Numbered from the stretch's first letter, positions 52,117 to 61,296 are shown. The stretch: 64,000 bases of DNA from Candidatus Melainabacteria bacterium (GCA_016716405.1 JADJWK010000004.1:372001-436000); one strand, 5' to 3'. Numbers and translations: made by a program. Notes: generated from the sequence alone by a model not told the origin.

Positions 52117-52676
52117 TTGGAGCAATTCAGCTCAATAGCCGTGGACACCATCGAGCACCTTGGCAGCGGCTGGGACAACACTGCTTATCTGATCGACAGC
52201 GAGCTTTCTCGAAACCAGGCTAAGTGCGGCATATATTTCTCAGATTTCCCCCCTCTTGAAGCAATATATGCCGCACTTGACCACCGGCATGGTCTTCGCA
52301 TCTTCGGGTTATGTATGACGCCTGCGAGGGGATCAGTCCCGAATGCTGTCCCGTGGTGGTGCATGGTGATTTCTATGTCCGCCACCTCGTCGTGGAGAAC
52401 AGCCGGATCACCGGCGTGATCGACTGGGGCGATCTGCACCTGGGTAATCCGGCTGTCGATCTCAGTATCGCTCGCTCATTCCTGCCACCGGAGGCGCATG
52501 AGGAGTTCCAGACGGTTTACGGTCCGATCTCCGATGCTGCCTGGAAACTTGCGGGCATGCGGGCAGCCTTTTATGGACTGGCCCTTGCCAGCTATGGTTT
52601 GGAGACCGGTGACAGGATGATTGAAAGCGAAGCCCGAACATTGCTTGCTTTCCTTGCGGAGAGCTTCGCTAAATAA
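52117..52676 (+). pseudogene. Aminoglycoside phosphotransferase-family (APH) pseudogene
   Basis: The gene is split over two frames. The 5' part keeps IEHLGSGWDNTAYLIDSELS, the nucleotide loop of the APH fold. Most of the N-lobe is missing. The 3' part (from ~52305, other frame) keeps CPVVVHGDFYVRHLVVENSR (catalytic HGDfy) and ITGVIDWGDLHLGNPAVDLS (IDW, metal Asp), then the complete C-terminal end. A 57-bp inverted-repeat element at 52222-52278 sits exactly at the break. The remainder could be translated from ATG 52311 as a 121-residue fragment, without a nucleotide lobe. Confidence 0.85.
52222..52278. repeat. 15-bp perfect inverted repeat inside the APH pseudogene
   Basis: AAGTGCGGCATATAT (52222-52236) and ATATATGCCGCACTT (52264-52278) flank a 27-bp centre. 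No transposase is present. Confidence 0.85.
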
Positions 52677-52989
52677 GGGCTCTGTCTATATCCTGGATAT
52701 CCATCTGGGTTTTTCTCAGATCCTGATAGGTGCTATCCAGATCTTTGGTCAGGCGGTCCAGCTTGGTTCCGTACTTGCTGTCGTCGTTGAGCTTTTTCAG
52801 ATCGTCTATGCGTCTCTGAATCGATTCTTTCGATCTGAGCAGGTCTGTTTCTTTGTTGACCAGCTCGAAACGGCGCTGCTTGAGAGCGCTGTAAACGGCG
52901 GCATCAGTGCCCAGCGCCACTGCCGGGACCTGACTGAGAATCAGGGCACCCAATATTAGCGATACTGTCTTAATTGCCTTGGTGTTCAT
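52669..52989 (-). CDS. Small exported coiled-coil protein
   Basis: 106 residues from ATG 52989, with GAGGGAGG upstream. A signal peptide (AIKTVSLILGALILSQVPAV) precedes a long amphipathic, charged helix (YSALKQRRFELVNKETDLLR, KESIQRRIDDLKKLNDDSKY, LDRLTKDLDSTYQDLRKTQM). No family is recognised. Its 3' end overlaps the pseudogene by 8 bp. Confidence 0.7.
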   Translation of the reverse strand: MNTKAIKTVSLILGALILSQVPAVALGTDAAVYSALKQRRFELVNKETDLLRSKESIQRRIDDLKKLNDDSKYGTKLDRLTKDLDSTYQDLRKTQMDIQDIDRALI

Positions 52990-53058
52990 TTGTTTCCCTC
53001 CCTCGGCGGCTATTGCTTCCTCAGGTATGGGGAAAGAGTAACAATTAAATTGGCATTG

Positions 53059-53075
53059 CAAAAGTGCCACTTTTG
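53059..53075. promoter_or_regulatory. Palindromic operator candidate upstream of the MocR gene
   Basis: CAAAAGTG-C-CACTTTTG is a perfect 17-bp palindrome. It lies 52 bp before the MocR start and 70 bp before the divergent exported-protein gene, the usual place for an autoregulatory site. Confidence 0.5.
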
Positions 53076-53126
53076 TGATTTACTACCAGTCCACTTAACA
53101 ATATCAAAAGCCCGAGAACCGCTGCC

Positions 53127-54605
53127 ATGGACCTCCTTATCAATGTAGAGCCGGCCAGCTCCACGCCCCTGCACCGGCAGATCTACGAAGAGCTGCGCCG
53201 GGCAATCTTTTCCGGGCGCCTCCCCGGCGGACGAAAAGTCCCATCCACCCGAAACCTGGCCCGGACCCTGGGGGTATCCCGGGCCACGGTCACCATGGCA
53301 TATGACTATCTCCTCGGAGAAGGCTATCTCGAAGCCCATGGCGGCTCCGGCACCTATGTATCGCGCAAGCTCCCGGACGACCTCATTCAGGCGGCGCCGG
53401 TGGGTGCCGATTTGAGCCAGCCCGCCCCCGGGCAGCGGGAGCTCTCCGCATATGGAAGCGCGCTCAGGCAGAGAGAGTGGCTCGACTATCCGGATCTGGA
53501 GCCTGAGATCCAGTTCTCTTTCGGGCGTCCGGATCTGGACGAGTTTCCCATGAGGATCTGGAGCCAGCTCATGTCCCGTCATTGCCGGAACGGCAATTTC
53601 ACTTTGTTAGATTGTCCCAACAGGGCTGCCGGATATCTTCCCCTGCGCCAGGCAATCTGCTCCTATCTGGCAAGAGCCCGGGCACTTACCTGCAGGCCTG
53701 AGCAGGTGATTGTCGTTAACGGCTCCCAGCAGGCGCTTGATCTGGTCACCAGGGTAGTGCTCGATCCCGGTGACCGTGTGGGCATCGAAGAGCCGGGCTA
53801 TATCGGGGCCCAGAAAGCGTTCCAGGCTCAGGGCGCTCTTCTCGAGCCGCTCTTTATCGACAGCAACGGCGTCAAGACCGATTATCTCAAAGCACGATTC
53901 GAGACCGGCGGGACCGATCGTCTCAAGCTCGTCTATCTGACCCCCTCGCACCAGTATCCCACCGGTGTCGTCCTCTCCCTGGGAAGACGAATGGAGATGC
54001 TTTCCTTCGCCTCCCGCACCGGCTGCCTGATCATCGAGGACGATTATGACAGCGAATATCGATATAGCGGCAGACCGATACCGGCCCTGGCCGGTATCGA
54101 TCATGGTGGCAGCGTTCTCTATGTAGGCACATTCTCCAAAGTCATCCTGCCGGCTTTACGTCTGGGCTATCTCGTAGTGCCGGAGGATCTGGTGGAAGTC
54201 TTCACCAGGGCGAAATGGCTGGTTGACCGGCACTCGTCTCTTCTCCAGCAACAGGTGCTGGCCGACTTCATCGCCGAAGGACATCTCGAAAGGCATGTCC
54301 GCCGAATGCGCTCTCTCTACGAGAAGAAACGTCGGCTGGTCGTGGAGATGCTCGAAGGGCTCTTCGAGCATCGAGTGAAGATAAGCGGGGACAATGCCGG
54401 TATCAATATCCTGGTGCGCATAGAGTCGGACCTCAGCGACCGCGAGCTGATGGAAAGGGCTGCCGGTGCCGGCGTAGGCATTACCAGCACAGCTCAGCTC
54501 TATCTGTCCCAGGCTCCCAGGGGGGAGTTTCTCCTGAATTATGGAGGTATCGAGGAAAGCGATCTCATCGAGGGGCTCACCAGACTTCGCGGGATAATAG
54601 ACTAA
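53127..54605 (+). CDS. MocR/PdxR-type regulator: GntR winged helix fused to aminotransferase
   Basis: 492 residues, the normal MocR length. Residues 1-80 are a GntR DNA-binding domain (PLHRQIYEELRRAIFSGRLP, TLGVSRATVTMAYDYLL). From ~120 a class I aminotransferase fold follows; the PLP lysine is in YVGTFSKVILPALRLGYLV and IIEDDYDSEYRYSGRPIPAL is intact. MocR proteins usually control vitamin B6 or amino-acid genes using bound PLP as sensor. No target gene besides its own region is suggested here. Confidence 0.92.
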   Translation: MDLLINVEPASSTPLHRQIYEELRRAIFSGRLPGGRKVPSTRNLARTLGVSRATVTMAYDYLLGEGYLEAHGGSGTYVSRKLPDDLIQAAPVGADLSQPAPGQRELSAYGSALRQREWLDYPDLEPEIQFSFGRPDLDEFPMRIWSQLMSRHCRNGNFTLLDCPNRAAGYLPLRQAICSYLARARALTCRPEQVIVVNGSQQALDLVTRVVLDPGDRVGIEEPGYIGAQKAFQAQGALLEPLFIDSNGVKTDYLKARFETGGTDRLKLVYLTPSHQYPTGVVLSLGRRMEMLSFASRTGCLIIEDDYDSEYRYSGRPIPALAGIDHGGSVLYVGTFSKVILPALRLGYLVVPEDLVEVFTRAKWLVDRHSSLLQQQVLADFIAEGHLERHVRRMRSLYEKKRRLVVEMLEGLFEHRVKISGDNAGINILVRIESDLSDRELMERAAGAGVGITSTAQLYLSQAPRGEFLLNYGGIEESDLIEGLTRLRGIID

Positions 54606-54614
54606 ATCAGCTCG

Positions 54615-56855
54615 CTATTCGCCTTTACCCGCCTTCCTGGCATTCTCCCTTGCGATATCCGCGGCCAGATCGAAGGCAGCTCCCTTGACCGGCTTGCCTG
54701 CGTACATCCCGCCAGGAGTGTCGACTTTCAGAAGCACTTGAATCTTCCTGCCATTGGCGGCGATGGTGCTTTTCCCGAGCCGCGGGCAGCCCAGGGCACA
54801 GACAACTTTCAGGGACTTGATCTTGCCCAGCCTGGCGATACCGGCATCGGTGAGGGAGGGGTTCTCGTTCAACTCGATCTGAGTAAGGGTCCTGGAGGCT
54901 GCCAGCTCAGCCAGCTCATCATCGGAAATCCCTGAGTTGTTGAGGGAGAGCTCCTTCAGCGGAAGACCGGCAGCGATTCGCAGAACCTCAGGTCCGACGT
55001 TGTTAGAGGATAAATCGAGCACGCGCAGTCTGGGTAATCGAGCCAGGAAAGCCAGATCGGCATCGCCGAGATTGACCATGCTCTGCAGGTCGAGCGACTC
55101 GAGGCTTTTCATATCGCTCAAGGTCTCGAGACCGGCGCCGGAGACAGCGGTGTCCTGGAGAGAAAGGAGCTTGAGCTTCATGTTCTTGATATAGACCAGT
55201 CCCTCGTCGCCTATCTCGGTACTGTCGAAGAAAAGCTCGGAGATATTGTCGAGCTGAGCGACATAGATCAGGTCCCGAGCTCGCACATTCGTGTCGCCCA
55301 GGCTCAGAGTCCTGAGCGGAGCGGAGCGCAAAAGCGGAACTGACGACCAGTCGATTATCGATTCGAAATAAAAATCGAGCATTCTGAGATCCCCAATCCT
55401 GCTCAACTTCTCGAAGGCGGCATGGTCTATCGTTCCGCCGGCGCGATAGGCGCCGATGCCGCGCCGGTCGACAAAAAAGGTCTTGAGACGGTGGCCACCC
55501 TCTTGCTCCACCATTCCGGCTGGCAGGGGAACGGGCGAACCGGAGGTTCTCCTTGATTGCGGGTTCATTTTTAGAAAGCAAAAGACGGCTGTAGCCAGGG
55601 GAAGCAGGAGAAAAGCAAGCACCAGAAACAGGGACGGAGATTTTCGCCGGAGAACGCCTGAAGGCAGGCCGGTCTCCTCCGCCGGCGCACCCATCGCAGC
55701 CGACAGGGCTTCTTTCAGGGCCGAGCCGTCCTTGAAGCGCCTTTCCGGGTCTCTGGCAAGACATCTGGAGACGACAGCCAGAAGCCGGTCAGAGATCCCT
55801 GTCTCTTCCAGAAGTTCAAACGGCGGCTCCTCTTTGACATGTTTCATGATCACGTCGAAAGCATTTTCACCGACGAAGGGAGCCCTTCCGACAACGGTCT
55901 CGAAAAAAGAGCAACCGAATGAATAGACGTCGCAACGGCCGTCATAGTCGGCACCGTCCACCAGCTCCGGGGCCATATAGGCTGGGGTTCCGTTCAGACA
56001 CCGGCCCTTGATCTCGGTGGTGTCGCCCTGCCGGACGCGGGCGGGAAAGGAGAAGTCGATCAGGCGGACCTCCGGCTCCTGGCTGTCGGGATAAGAAACC
56101 AGAATATTGCCTGGTTTTACGTCCCGATGGAACATCCCCTGGGCGTGGCTGTGGGCGAGAGCGGCAGCGACTCTTTCGAATATCCGGCAGGCATAGTCCA
56201 CCGGACGGGGACCTTCCGCTTCGATCAAATCCGCCAGGGTCACCGACGGGAAATGCTCGAGCACCATATACGGCACTCCCGAGCTGGTAACGCCGAAATC
56301 GAGAATTCTTATGATATCGGGATGGAGCAGCCGGCTGACTGTCCTTGCTTCCTCATGAAAAGCCAGAAGCTGGTCTCGATCGTCCATATGATTGAGAGTC
56401 TTCACCGCCACCAGCTTGTTGAGGAGCAGATCCCGGCAGAGGATAACCGAGCCTTCCCCGCCTTTCCCGAGGCGACGCAGCGGGCGATAGCGATCGACAG
56501 GAAAGTCCCCGGGCAAGAGCTCCAGGGATTCCTCGCAGGCAGGATACTCATCGCCCGACTCCGTTGATACCGGCACCGGCTCGGGAGCCGGACTCTCAGT
56601 CGGGCGTGCCGGTGAAGGCACGGCACAGGCGCAGAGCTGTGAGCGGAATATGAACTGTGTAAAAGAGCCTTTCCGTCCGGCGCCGATGCGTTTGCCGCAG
56701 GCCGTGCAGATATCGAGATCGATGGACTGGTCTTCTTCCAGGTCGGCGGGCTGGAGACAGACGCAGCTCGCCACCCACTGCGTGATCGAGCCGGCGCTCT
56801 GAGAGGCTTTCGGCCGCGCGCAAACCGGACAGATATCGTCGCTCTTGTCTTGCAT
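54615..56855 (-). CDS. Receptor Ser/Thr kinase with duplicated zinc ribbon and LRR ectodomain
   Basis: 746 residues. The N-terminus holds two related Cys motifs: C9-C12-C31-C33 and C50-C53-C75-C77, each with GS(I/F)TQ between, likely two zinc ribbons. The kinase domain (~120-380) has GKGGEGSVILC, VAVKTLN, MFHRDVKPGNILV, but DFG reads IDFSFPA (DFS). A TM segment follows (SLFLVLAFLLLPLATAVFCF, ~405-425), then LRRs (~490-690; LRMLDFYFESIIDWSSVPLL, LRVLDLSSNNVGPEVLRIAA). The LRRs would be outside the cell, kinase inside. It is a Hanks-type receptor sensing an extracellular ligand. A second receptor at 58087 shares the layout without the ribbons. Confidence 0.92.
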   Translation of the reverse strand: MQDKSDDICPVCARPKASQSAGSITQWVASCVCLQPADLEEDQSIDLDICTACGKRIGAGRKGSFTQFIFRSQLCACAVPSPARPTESPAPEPVPVSTESGDEYPACEESLELLPGDFPVDRYRPLRRLGKGGEGSVILCRDLLLNKLVAVKTLNHMDDRDQLLAFHEEARTVSRLLHPDIIRILDFGVTSSGVPYMVLEHFPSVTLADLIEAEGPRPVDYACRIFERVAAALAHSHAQGMFHRDVKPGNILVSYPDSQEPEVRLIDFSFPARVRQGDTTEIKGRCLNGTPAYMAPELVDGADYDGRCDVYSFGCSFFETVVGRAPFVGENAFDVIMKHVKEEPPFELLEETGISDRLLAVVSRCLARDPERRFKDGSALKEALSAAMGAPAEETGLPSGVLRRKSPSLFLVLAFLLLPLATAVFCFLKMNPQSRRTSGSPVPLPAGMVEQEGGHRLKTFFVDRRGIGAYRAGGTIDHAAFEKLSRIGDLRMLDFYFESIIDWSSVPLLRSAPLRTLSLGDTNVRARDLIYVAQLDNISELFFDSTEIGDEGLVYIKNMKLKLLSLQDTAVSGAGLETLSDMKSLESLDLQSMVNLGDADLAFLARLPRLRVLDLSSNNVGPEVLRIAAGLPLKELSLNNSGISDDELAELAASRTLTQIELNENPSLTDAGIARLGKIKSLKVVCALGCPRLGKSTIAANGRKIQVLLKVDTPGGMYAGKPVKGAAFDLAADIARENARKAGKGE

Positions 56856-56878
56856 GTCTATTGTATGCCCATGGACAA

Positions 56879-56909
56879 TCGAAAAGAGCCCCGGTCGAAA
56901 CCGAGGCTC
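56879..56909 (-). terminator. Rho-independent terminator after the 51-residue gene
   Basis: GAGCC-C-CGGT/ACCG-A-GGCTC (56886-56909) folds as a stem with one mismatch and a CGAA loop. On the minus strand it is followed by TTTTCG. It ends the small gene at 56967-57122 before the kinase gene. Confidence 0.65.
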
Positions 56910-56966
56910 GATCGGAGCTCTTCTCTCAGCAGCAGCAGAACCTGCTCGGGAGGAGCCAGCCTGAGG

Positions 56967-57122
56967 CTAGCCTTCAAGAATAAGAAGATAGGTCAGCTTT
57001 TTGACCACCTCTCTCAGGTAGTCGCGGTAGCAGTTCAGGTCCCTGCCTCTTTCAAGAATCTTCATCACATCTTCGAGGTCTTGATCGAGACTGGATTTGA
57101 TAACTCGGCTGTTGTAATCCAT
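56967..57122 (-). CDS. 51-residue protein, unknown
   Basis: ATG 57122 has an ideal ribosome site (AGGAG, 7 bp before). The product begins MDYNSRVIKSSLDQDLEDVM, continues ILERGRDLNCYRDYLREVV and ends KKLTYLLILEG. It is predicted to be two helices, acidic then amphipathic. A terminator follows 58 bp downstream, so it is a complete, independent transcription unit. No family is recognised. Confidence 0.65.
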   Translation of the reverse strand: MDYNSRVIKSSLDQDLEDVMKILERGRDLNCYRDYLREVVKKLTYLLILEG

Positions 57123-57422
57123 CGTATATCTCCTGATATTCGGTTCTTTTTCCTCTCTGTCATCGCTATGCTACGATGCCCATGAGAAGCTGTTACTAAG
57201 GTCCCTTAACCGGGCAGAAACATTTCTTGAGAATGCCCGACAGCGATACCATATCCGGTGTCACAGCGAAGAAGGCTTCGGTCCTGAAACCAGCACAGAT
57301 TAACGATTTTTCAATCGCGATACGGCAGAGGGCGGTCCGAACTTCATGACAATAGTGGTAAACTCTTGATTACTCCGGTGGGCGGCCGGTGTGCTATGCA
57401 GGCTTTGTTAGGGAGATCTCCT

Positions 57423-57653
57423 GTGGACACTGGCATGCTGAATCTTTTGACCGTCTTCGCCTTCTGGCTGGCCAGCGTCGTGATCCTCACCGGCGCCATC
57501 ACTTCGGCATCCGCTTCCATCGCTCTGGGCATCGCTTTTCTAATCAAGAGCAGAGCCCTGCGCTTTCTTACAGGCGGACTCTGGGCAAGCGGCTTCGCTC
57601 TCAGCGTCATCTCCCTTTTAGTCGGCTTCGGTTTTGCGATCCTGTCGTCCTGA
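57423..57653 (+). CDS. Small two-TM membrane protein, unknown
   Basis: 76 residues from GTG 57423, chosen because GGGAG lies 7 bp upstream. Two hydrophobic segments: LLTVFAFWLASVVILTGAIT and LWASGFALSVISLLVGFGFA, with a short positively charged loop (FLIKSRALRF). No family is recognised. Confidence 0.6.
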   Translation: MDTGMLNLLTVFAFWLASVVILTGAITSASASIALGIAFLIKSRALRFLTGGLWASGFALSVISLLVGFGFAILSS

Positions 57654-57678
57654 GCTCGCTTCCTGAGTTGATTTCCGC

Positions 57679-57912
57679 CTATTCTTCCATGTCCTCGCCG
57701 TCGTAGAATTCTTCCTCCTCCTCGCCGGTAGCCCAGCCGCCGAAGTCGTTCTCGAACAAATCGGCCAGGATCTCGCCTATCTGGCTGATGATCTCTTTGA
57801 TCTCTTGCGGATCGATGCTGGACCCGTCCTCTATGGCCTCGTCGGCAAGCTCGATGAGGTTGTCGAGCAGCCTCCGGACGGTCTCAATGTCTTGCCTCGC
57901 ATCAATACTCAT
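57679..57912 (-). CDS. Small acidic protein, unknown
   Basis: 77 residues from ATG 57912 (GGGAG upstream). The first 50 residues are helical (MSIDARQDIETVRRLLDNLI), and the C-terminus is an extreme acidic tail (GEEEEEFYDGEDMEE). No family is recognised. It converges on the two-TM gene. Confidence 0.6.
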   Translation of the reverse strand: MSIDARQDIETVRRLLDNLIELADEAIEDGSSIDPQEIKEIISQIGEILADLFENDFGGWATGEEEEEFYDGEDMEE

Positions 57913-58086
57913 AGCCGGCTCCCATACCAATACTCAGGACATATAACAATAACTACCCTCGAAGGTGATTTCTTTCAAGAGGCCCCCGCCCGGCCGGACC
58001 CTCCCAGGCAGCCAGAAAAGCCGCCGGAAAGGGCGCTGCCGGAGAGAATAGCCCCTAACATTTAATCCCTTCAGTCCGATATTGTC

Positions 58087-59913
58087 TCAATACTCGATTT
58101 TCATGTCCGGTCGCTTGCGGGCCAGCTCTTTGATACCGTCAGTAGTGATCATTTGTTTGCCGAGTATCACATGCTTGAGATGGCGGTTTTCGGCAAGCCA
58201 CTTGAGACTCTTGTCGGTTATTGGATTGCCGCGCAGCTCCAGACGCCCGACCCTGACGCCGGCAAGCATATGCATGTCGTTGTCCACCAGAGAGATGTCG
58301 CTCAGATCCAGTTGCTTCAGGGACGGAAACTGGCAGAGGACCGGGAGATAACGCGACTCGAAAAAGGTCCGGGCGAGACTGAGAGACTCCAGATGCTCGA
58401 GCCCTTTGAGCAGATAAACACACGCACCGGTTACACGACGGCAGGAGCTGAGGTCCAGCTCTTTCAGATTCGTAAGACAGGACAGGGCCGCCAGACCATC
58501 GTCGCCGGTCCGGGTCTTATTGAGACGGAGCTTCTCCAGTCTTTTGAGATCACGAAGCTCGTAGAGCCCCTCGTCATCGAAGCCGCTGCAATTCGATAGA
58601 TCGAGATAAGTCAGGGTTTTTATCTTGCCCACCACAGAAAGGCTGTGATTATCGATCCGGCTGTCTTTCAGCTCCAGCCCCTCAAGAGGCAGCTGGGCGA
58701 CATAGTTGAATCCGGAGCCGATCAGGTTGGCTTTCCGGAGCTTGAGAAAACGAACGTCTCGCCGCCCCCTGAGGACGCGCAGATCCTGATGATCTTTCAG
58801 CCCGTTGAGGTAAGTCCAGACTATCCCGTTGCCATCCCTCCTGTTCTTCTCGAAATACCGATCCGGATCGATCAGGTCCAGATCACCGGAGCCTGCGTCC
58901 AGGACCGACTGCAGCTTGAGATTGGCGGCGCTGGTTATGGCGAATCCAGCGAGGCTGACCAGAACAGCCGCGATAAGACCCAGGGAGAATCGCGAGAGCT
59001 TGCGACGGGCAGGGAGGGCAGCCTGATCAACGACATCGGCCTGCTCCGGCTCTTCCGGGGCGAAGCTGAGCGCCTCCTCGAAAGCCTGATAGACAGCCAT
59101 AGCGCTTTCGGGACGCCCCTCGGCTTCTCTTGCCAGACAAGCAGTGACCGCCGCCTCCAGCTCCGCCGAGAACGGCACGCCAGCGGTGGCTGACAGGGAG
59201 GGAACGTCCTCCTGCAGGCGCTTGATCATAGTCTCGAAGGCGTTGGTCCCCTCGAACGGAACCGATCCGGTCAGGGCCTCGAAGATCAGGCATCCGAGAC
59301 TGTAAAGGTCCGAGCGCGGATCGAGATCTTCGGCCCGGGCGGCTTCCGGGCTGATATATGCAGGCGAGCCGAAAACCCTCCCGCCGGTTGTCAGCCCCTG
59401 ATCCTGTTGAGTGCTGATCTTAGCCAGACCGAAATCGACGATCTTCACCTGGTCGCTTCCGTCTCTCTGTTTAACAAGAACCACATTGGCAGGCTTTATA
59501 TCCCGGTGAAGAACCCCCTGTTTGTGAGCATATCCCAGCCCCTCGGCAATCTGTTTGAGCAGGGGGAGAAACTCTTCGGGCTCGTATCGACCTCGCCGCC
59601 TGATCTCATCCAAAAGAGTCGGGCCCTCGAGATACTCCATGACCAGAAAGAGCATTCCTTCCTCGGTCTGGCCGCAATCGACGATATGAACCAGGTTTGG
59701 ATGAGACAACCTGGCGGCCGCTCTCGCTTCTCGCTGGAAGCGGGTCGCCACTTCCTCGGCTGCTTCGCTGAGCAAGACTTTGACCGCCACGTTATTATTG
59801 AGGACCTTGTCTTTGCAACGCAGGACCACGCCTACACCACCGGCGCCCAGGGTCTCGATGACCTCGTAACGACCCGCGATTTTGTCGGGAAATTGTTTTC
59901 TCAAAACGTTCAT
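58087..59913 (-). CDS. Receptor Ser/Thr kinase with LRR ectodomain
   Basis: 608 residues. The kinase domain (~15-275) is complete: LGAGGVGVVLRCKD, NNVAVKVLLSE, VLHRDIKPANVVLVK, IVDFGLAKIST and SPAYISPEAA. One TM segment (~305-325; FSLGLIAAVLVSLAGFAITS) leads to an LRR region (~385-590; LTYLDLSNCSGFDDEGLYEL, LKELDLSSCRRVTGACVYLL). The layout matches the 54615 receptor but without zinc ribbons and with an intact DFG. It is probably a surface receptor coupling ligand binding to cytoplasmic Ser/Thr phosphorylation. Confidence 0.94.
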   Translation of the reverse strand: MNVLRKQFPDKIAGRYEVIETLGAGGVGVVLRCKDKVLNNNVAVKVLLSEAAEEVATRFQREARAAARLSHPNLVHIVDCGQTEEGMLFLVMEYLEGPTLLDEIRRRGRYEPEEFLPLLKQIAEGLGYAHKQGVLHRDIKPANVVLVKQRDGSDQVKIVDFGLAKISTQQDQGLTTGGRVFGSPAYISPEAARAEDLDPRSDLYSLGCLIFEALTGSVPFEGTNAFETMIKRLQEDVPSLSATAGVPFSAELEAAVTACLAREAEGRPESAMAVYQAFEEALSFAPEEPEQADVVDQAALPARRKLSRFSLGLIAAVLVSLAGFAITSAANLKLQSVLDAGSGDLDLIDPDRYFEKNRRDGNGIVWTYLNGLKDHQDLRVLRGRRDVRFLKLRKANLIGSGFNYVAQLPLEGLELKDSRIDNHSLSVVGKIKTLTYLDLSNCSGFDDEGLYELRDLKRLEKLRLNKTRTGDDGLAALSCLTNLKELDLSSCRRVTGACVYLLKGLEHLESLSLARTFFESRYLPVLCQFPSLKQLDLSDISLVDNDMHMLAGVRVGRLELRGNPITDKSLKWLAENRHLKHVILGKQMITTDGIKELARKRPDMKIEY

Positions 59914-59973
59914 TAAAGGGAATGGGGTTTCAGCGAGTGCTACATTAGCTTAAGACCAAGATGTGGAGAATTC

Positions 59974-60507
59974 GTGGACAGACACGACAATCAAAGATCA
60001 TCCTTCGTCGAGCTGGTGGAGAAAGCCAGTCTGCTGATCGCCGAGAGATTCTCAGGATCGAGCGAGAGCCGGCTCTGCGAGTTTGTCAAAGACCCCGAGA
60101 CTGCCCGAGCTTTTTTTGTTGCCTTTCTAACAGCCGAGAGCGTGCCCACTGAAAGCGAGCTGGCAAAGATCCGGAGCCTGGTCGTGGTCAGAGACGAGCT
60201 ACTGGTTCCGGTGCTCGTGAAAAACCTGGTGATGTCCTCGACCATGGTCCTGACCCATTCGCGAAACGGCGATTTCTCAGGGGCCGATCAGTCGAGAAGG
60301 GTAGCCTTTCTCTGCCGTGACCTGATCGAATCGCTACCCAAAGAGCTCGTGGAGCCGAGGGTGGAAGCTATGAAGCAGGCGATAGCGGACCGCCGGAGCG
60401 AGATACAAACCGGGCGGAAAGCCGAGGACCGCTCGGATCTGTGCGCTTTTCTGGAACGCTGGCGCTATGATCAGGAGCAGCTCGAAGAGGCCGCAGGCTA
60501 CTTATAG
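59974..60507 (+). CDS. Cytoplasmic helical protein, unknown
   Basis: 177 residues from GTG 59974. It is largely helical with no TM segment or known motif (FVELVEKASLLIAERFSGSS, LVVVRDELLVPVLVKNLVMS, VAFLCRDLIESLPKELVEPR). It is divergent from the LRR kinase gene and converges on the next. No function is proposed. Confidence 0.65.
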   Translation: MDRHDNQRSSFVELVEKASLLIAERFSGSSESRLCEFVKDPETARAFFVAFLTAESVPTESELAKIRSLVVVRDELLVPVLVKNLVMSSTMVLTHSRNGDFSGADQSRRVAFLCRDLIESLPKELVEPRVEAMKQAIADRRSEIQTGRKAEDRSDLCAFLERWRYDQEQLEEAAGYL

Positions 60508-60513
60508 ACAGAG

Positions 60514-61164
60514 TCACCGGCCCTGAACCGGCACCATTACCGTCTGGCCGAATGCGTTGGTCATAGGCATATAGCCGCCGGACCCGAGCACCGCTTTCAT
60601 CAGGAAGATAGACCCGACAGCCATTCCGGCAGGAGCCGCGATCTGGGCCGTCGAGCGAAGCGCCGTGCCCATTTTGCCCATGGCTTTCCGGAATCTGCCG
60701 CCGCCGTTTTCTCTGGCGGCGACGCCTTGCTGGAAATCAGCCGGACTGGACTGGTCGGCGTTGCGATAACTCTCGTCCATCTCGCGGCGCCGCTTCATAT
60801 CGTCCAGCTCCTGGAGCATCCTGGACTCTTTCAGAGCCAGCTCCTGCTGCTCGTACGGGCTGAGGGCGTTGCCTTCGGTAGCATCGAAGCCCTGGGTCTG
60901 CGCCTGCATGTTGGGCTGGTAATAAGGATCAGCCGATCCGGCTGCTCCCGCGGCAGGCTGCACGAAGCCCGGGGTGGCCCCCATGGCAGGAGCATAGCCG
61001 GGGGCGGCCTGGCCGTATCCCTGAGGGGCTCCATAAGCTGGCGGAGCCGGGTAGCCGGGAGCTCCGACATAGCCGGGGGTGAACCCGGCTTGCTGGGCGC
61101 TGGCTGGAAGCATTAGTAAAGTGCCTGTGGCGGCGGTCAAAACGGCGAGGAGGTATTTTTTCAT
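60514..61164 (-). CDS. Exported Gly/Tyr/Pro-rich protein
   Basis: 216 residues. A signal peptide (YLLAVLTAATGTLLMLPASA) is followed by a low-complexity stretch of GYxxAPGYPAPPAYGAPQG type (residues ~26-80). Next comes a charged helix (LALKESRMLQELDDMKRRRE), then a hydrophobic segment near the C-terminus (GMAVGSIFLMKAVLGSGGYM) that could anchor it in a membrane. A surface or adhesive role is possible, not shown. Confidence 0.7.
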   Translation of the reverse strand: MKKYLLAVLTAATGTLLMLPASAQQAGFTPGYVGAPGYPAPPAYGAPQGYGQAAPGYAPAMGATPGFVQPAAGAAGSADPYYQPNMQAQTQGFDATEGNALSPYEQQELALKESRMLQELDDMKRRREMDESYRNADQSSPADFQQGVAARENGGGRFRKAMGKMGTALRSTAQIAAPAGMAVGSIFLMKAVLGSGGYMPMTNAFGQTVMVPVQGR

Positions 61165-61296
61165 GGGTCGAGACGAACGGCTGGGGGTGTTGATATTTAG
61201 TCTAGTTTAGGTTTGCCCCGGGGTGATGTCAACAACCCGAGACGCCCACCCTACGTGGAATTACGCAGATTTAGATTAAATCCTCGAGACTCCCTC

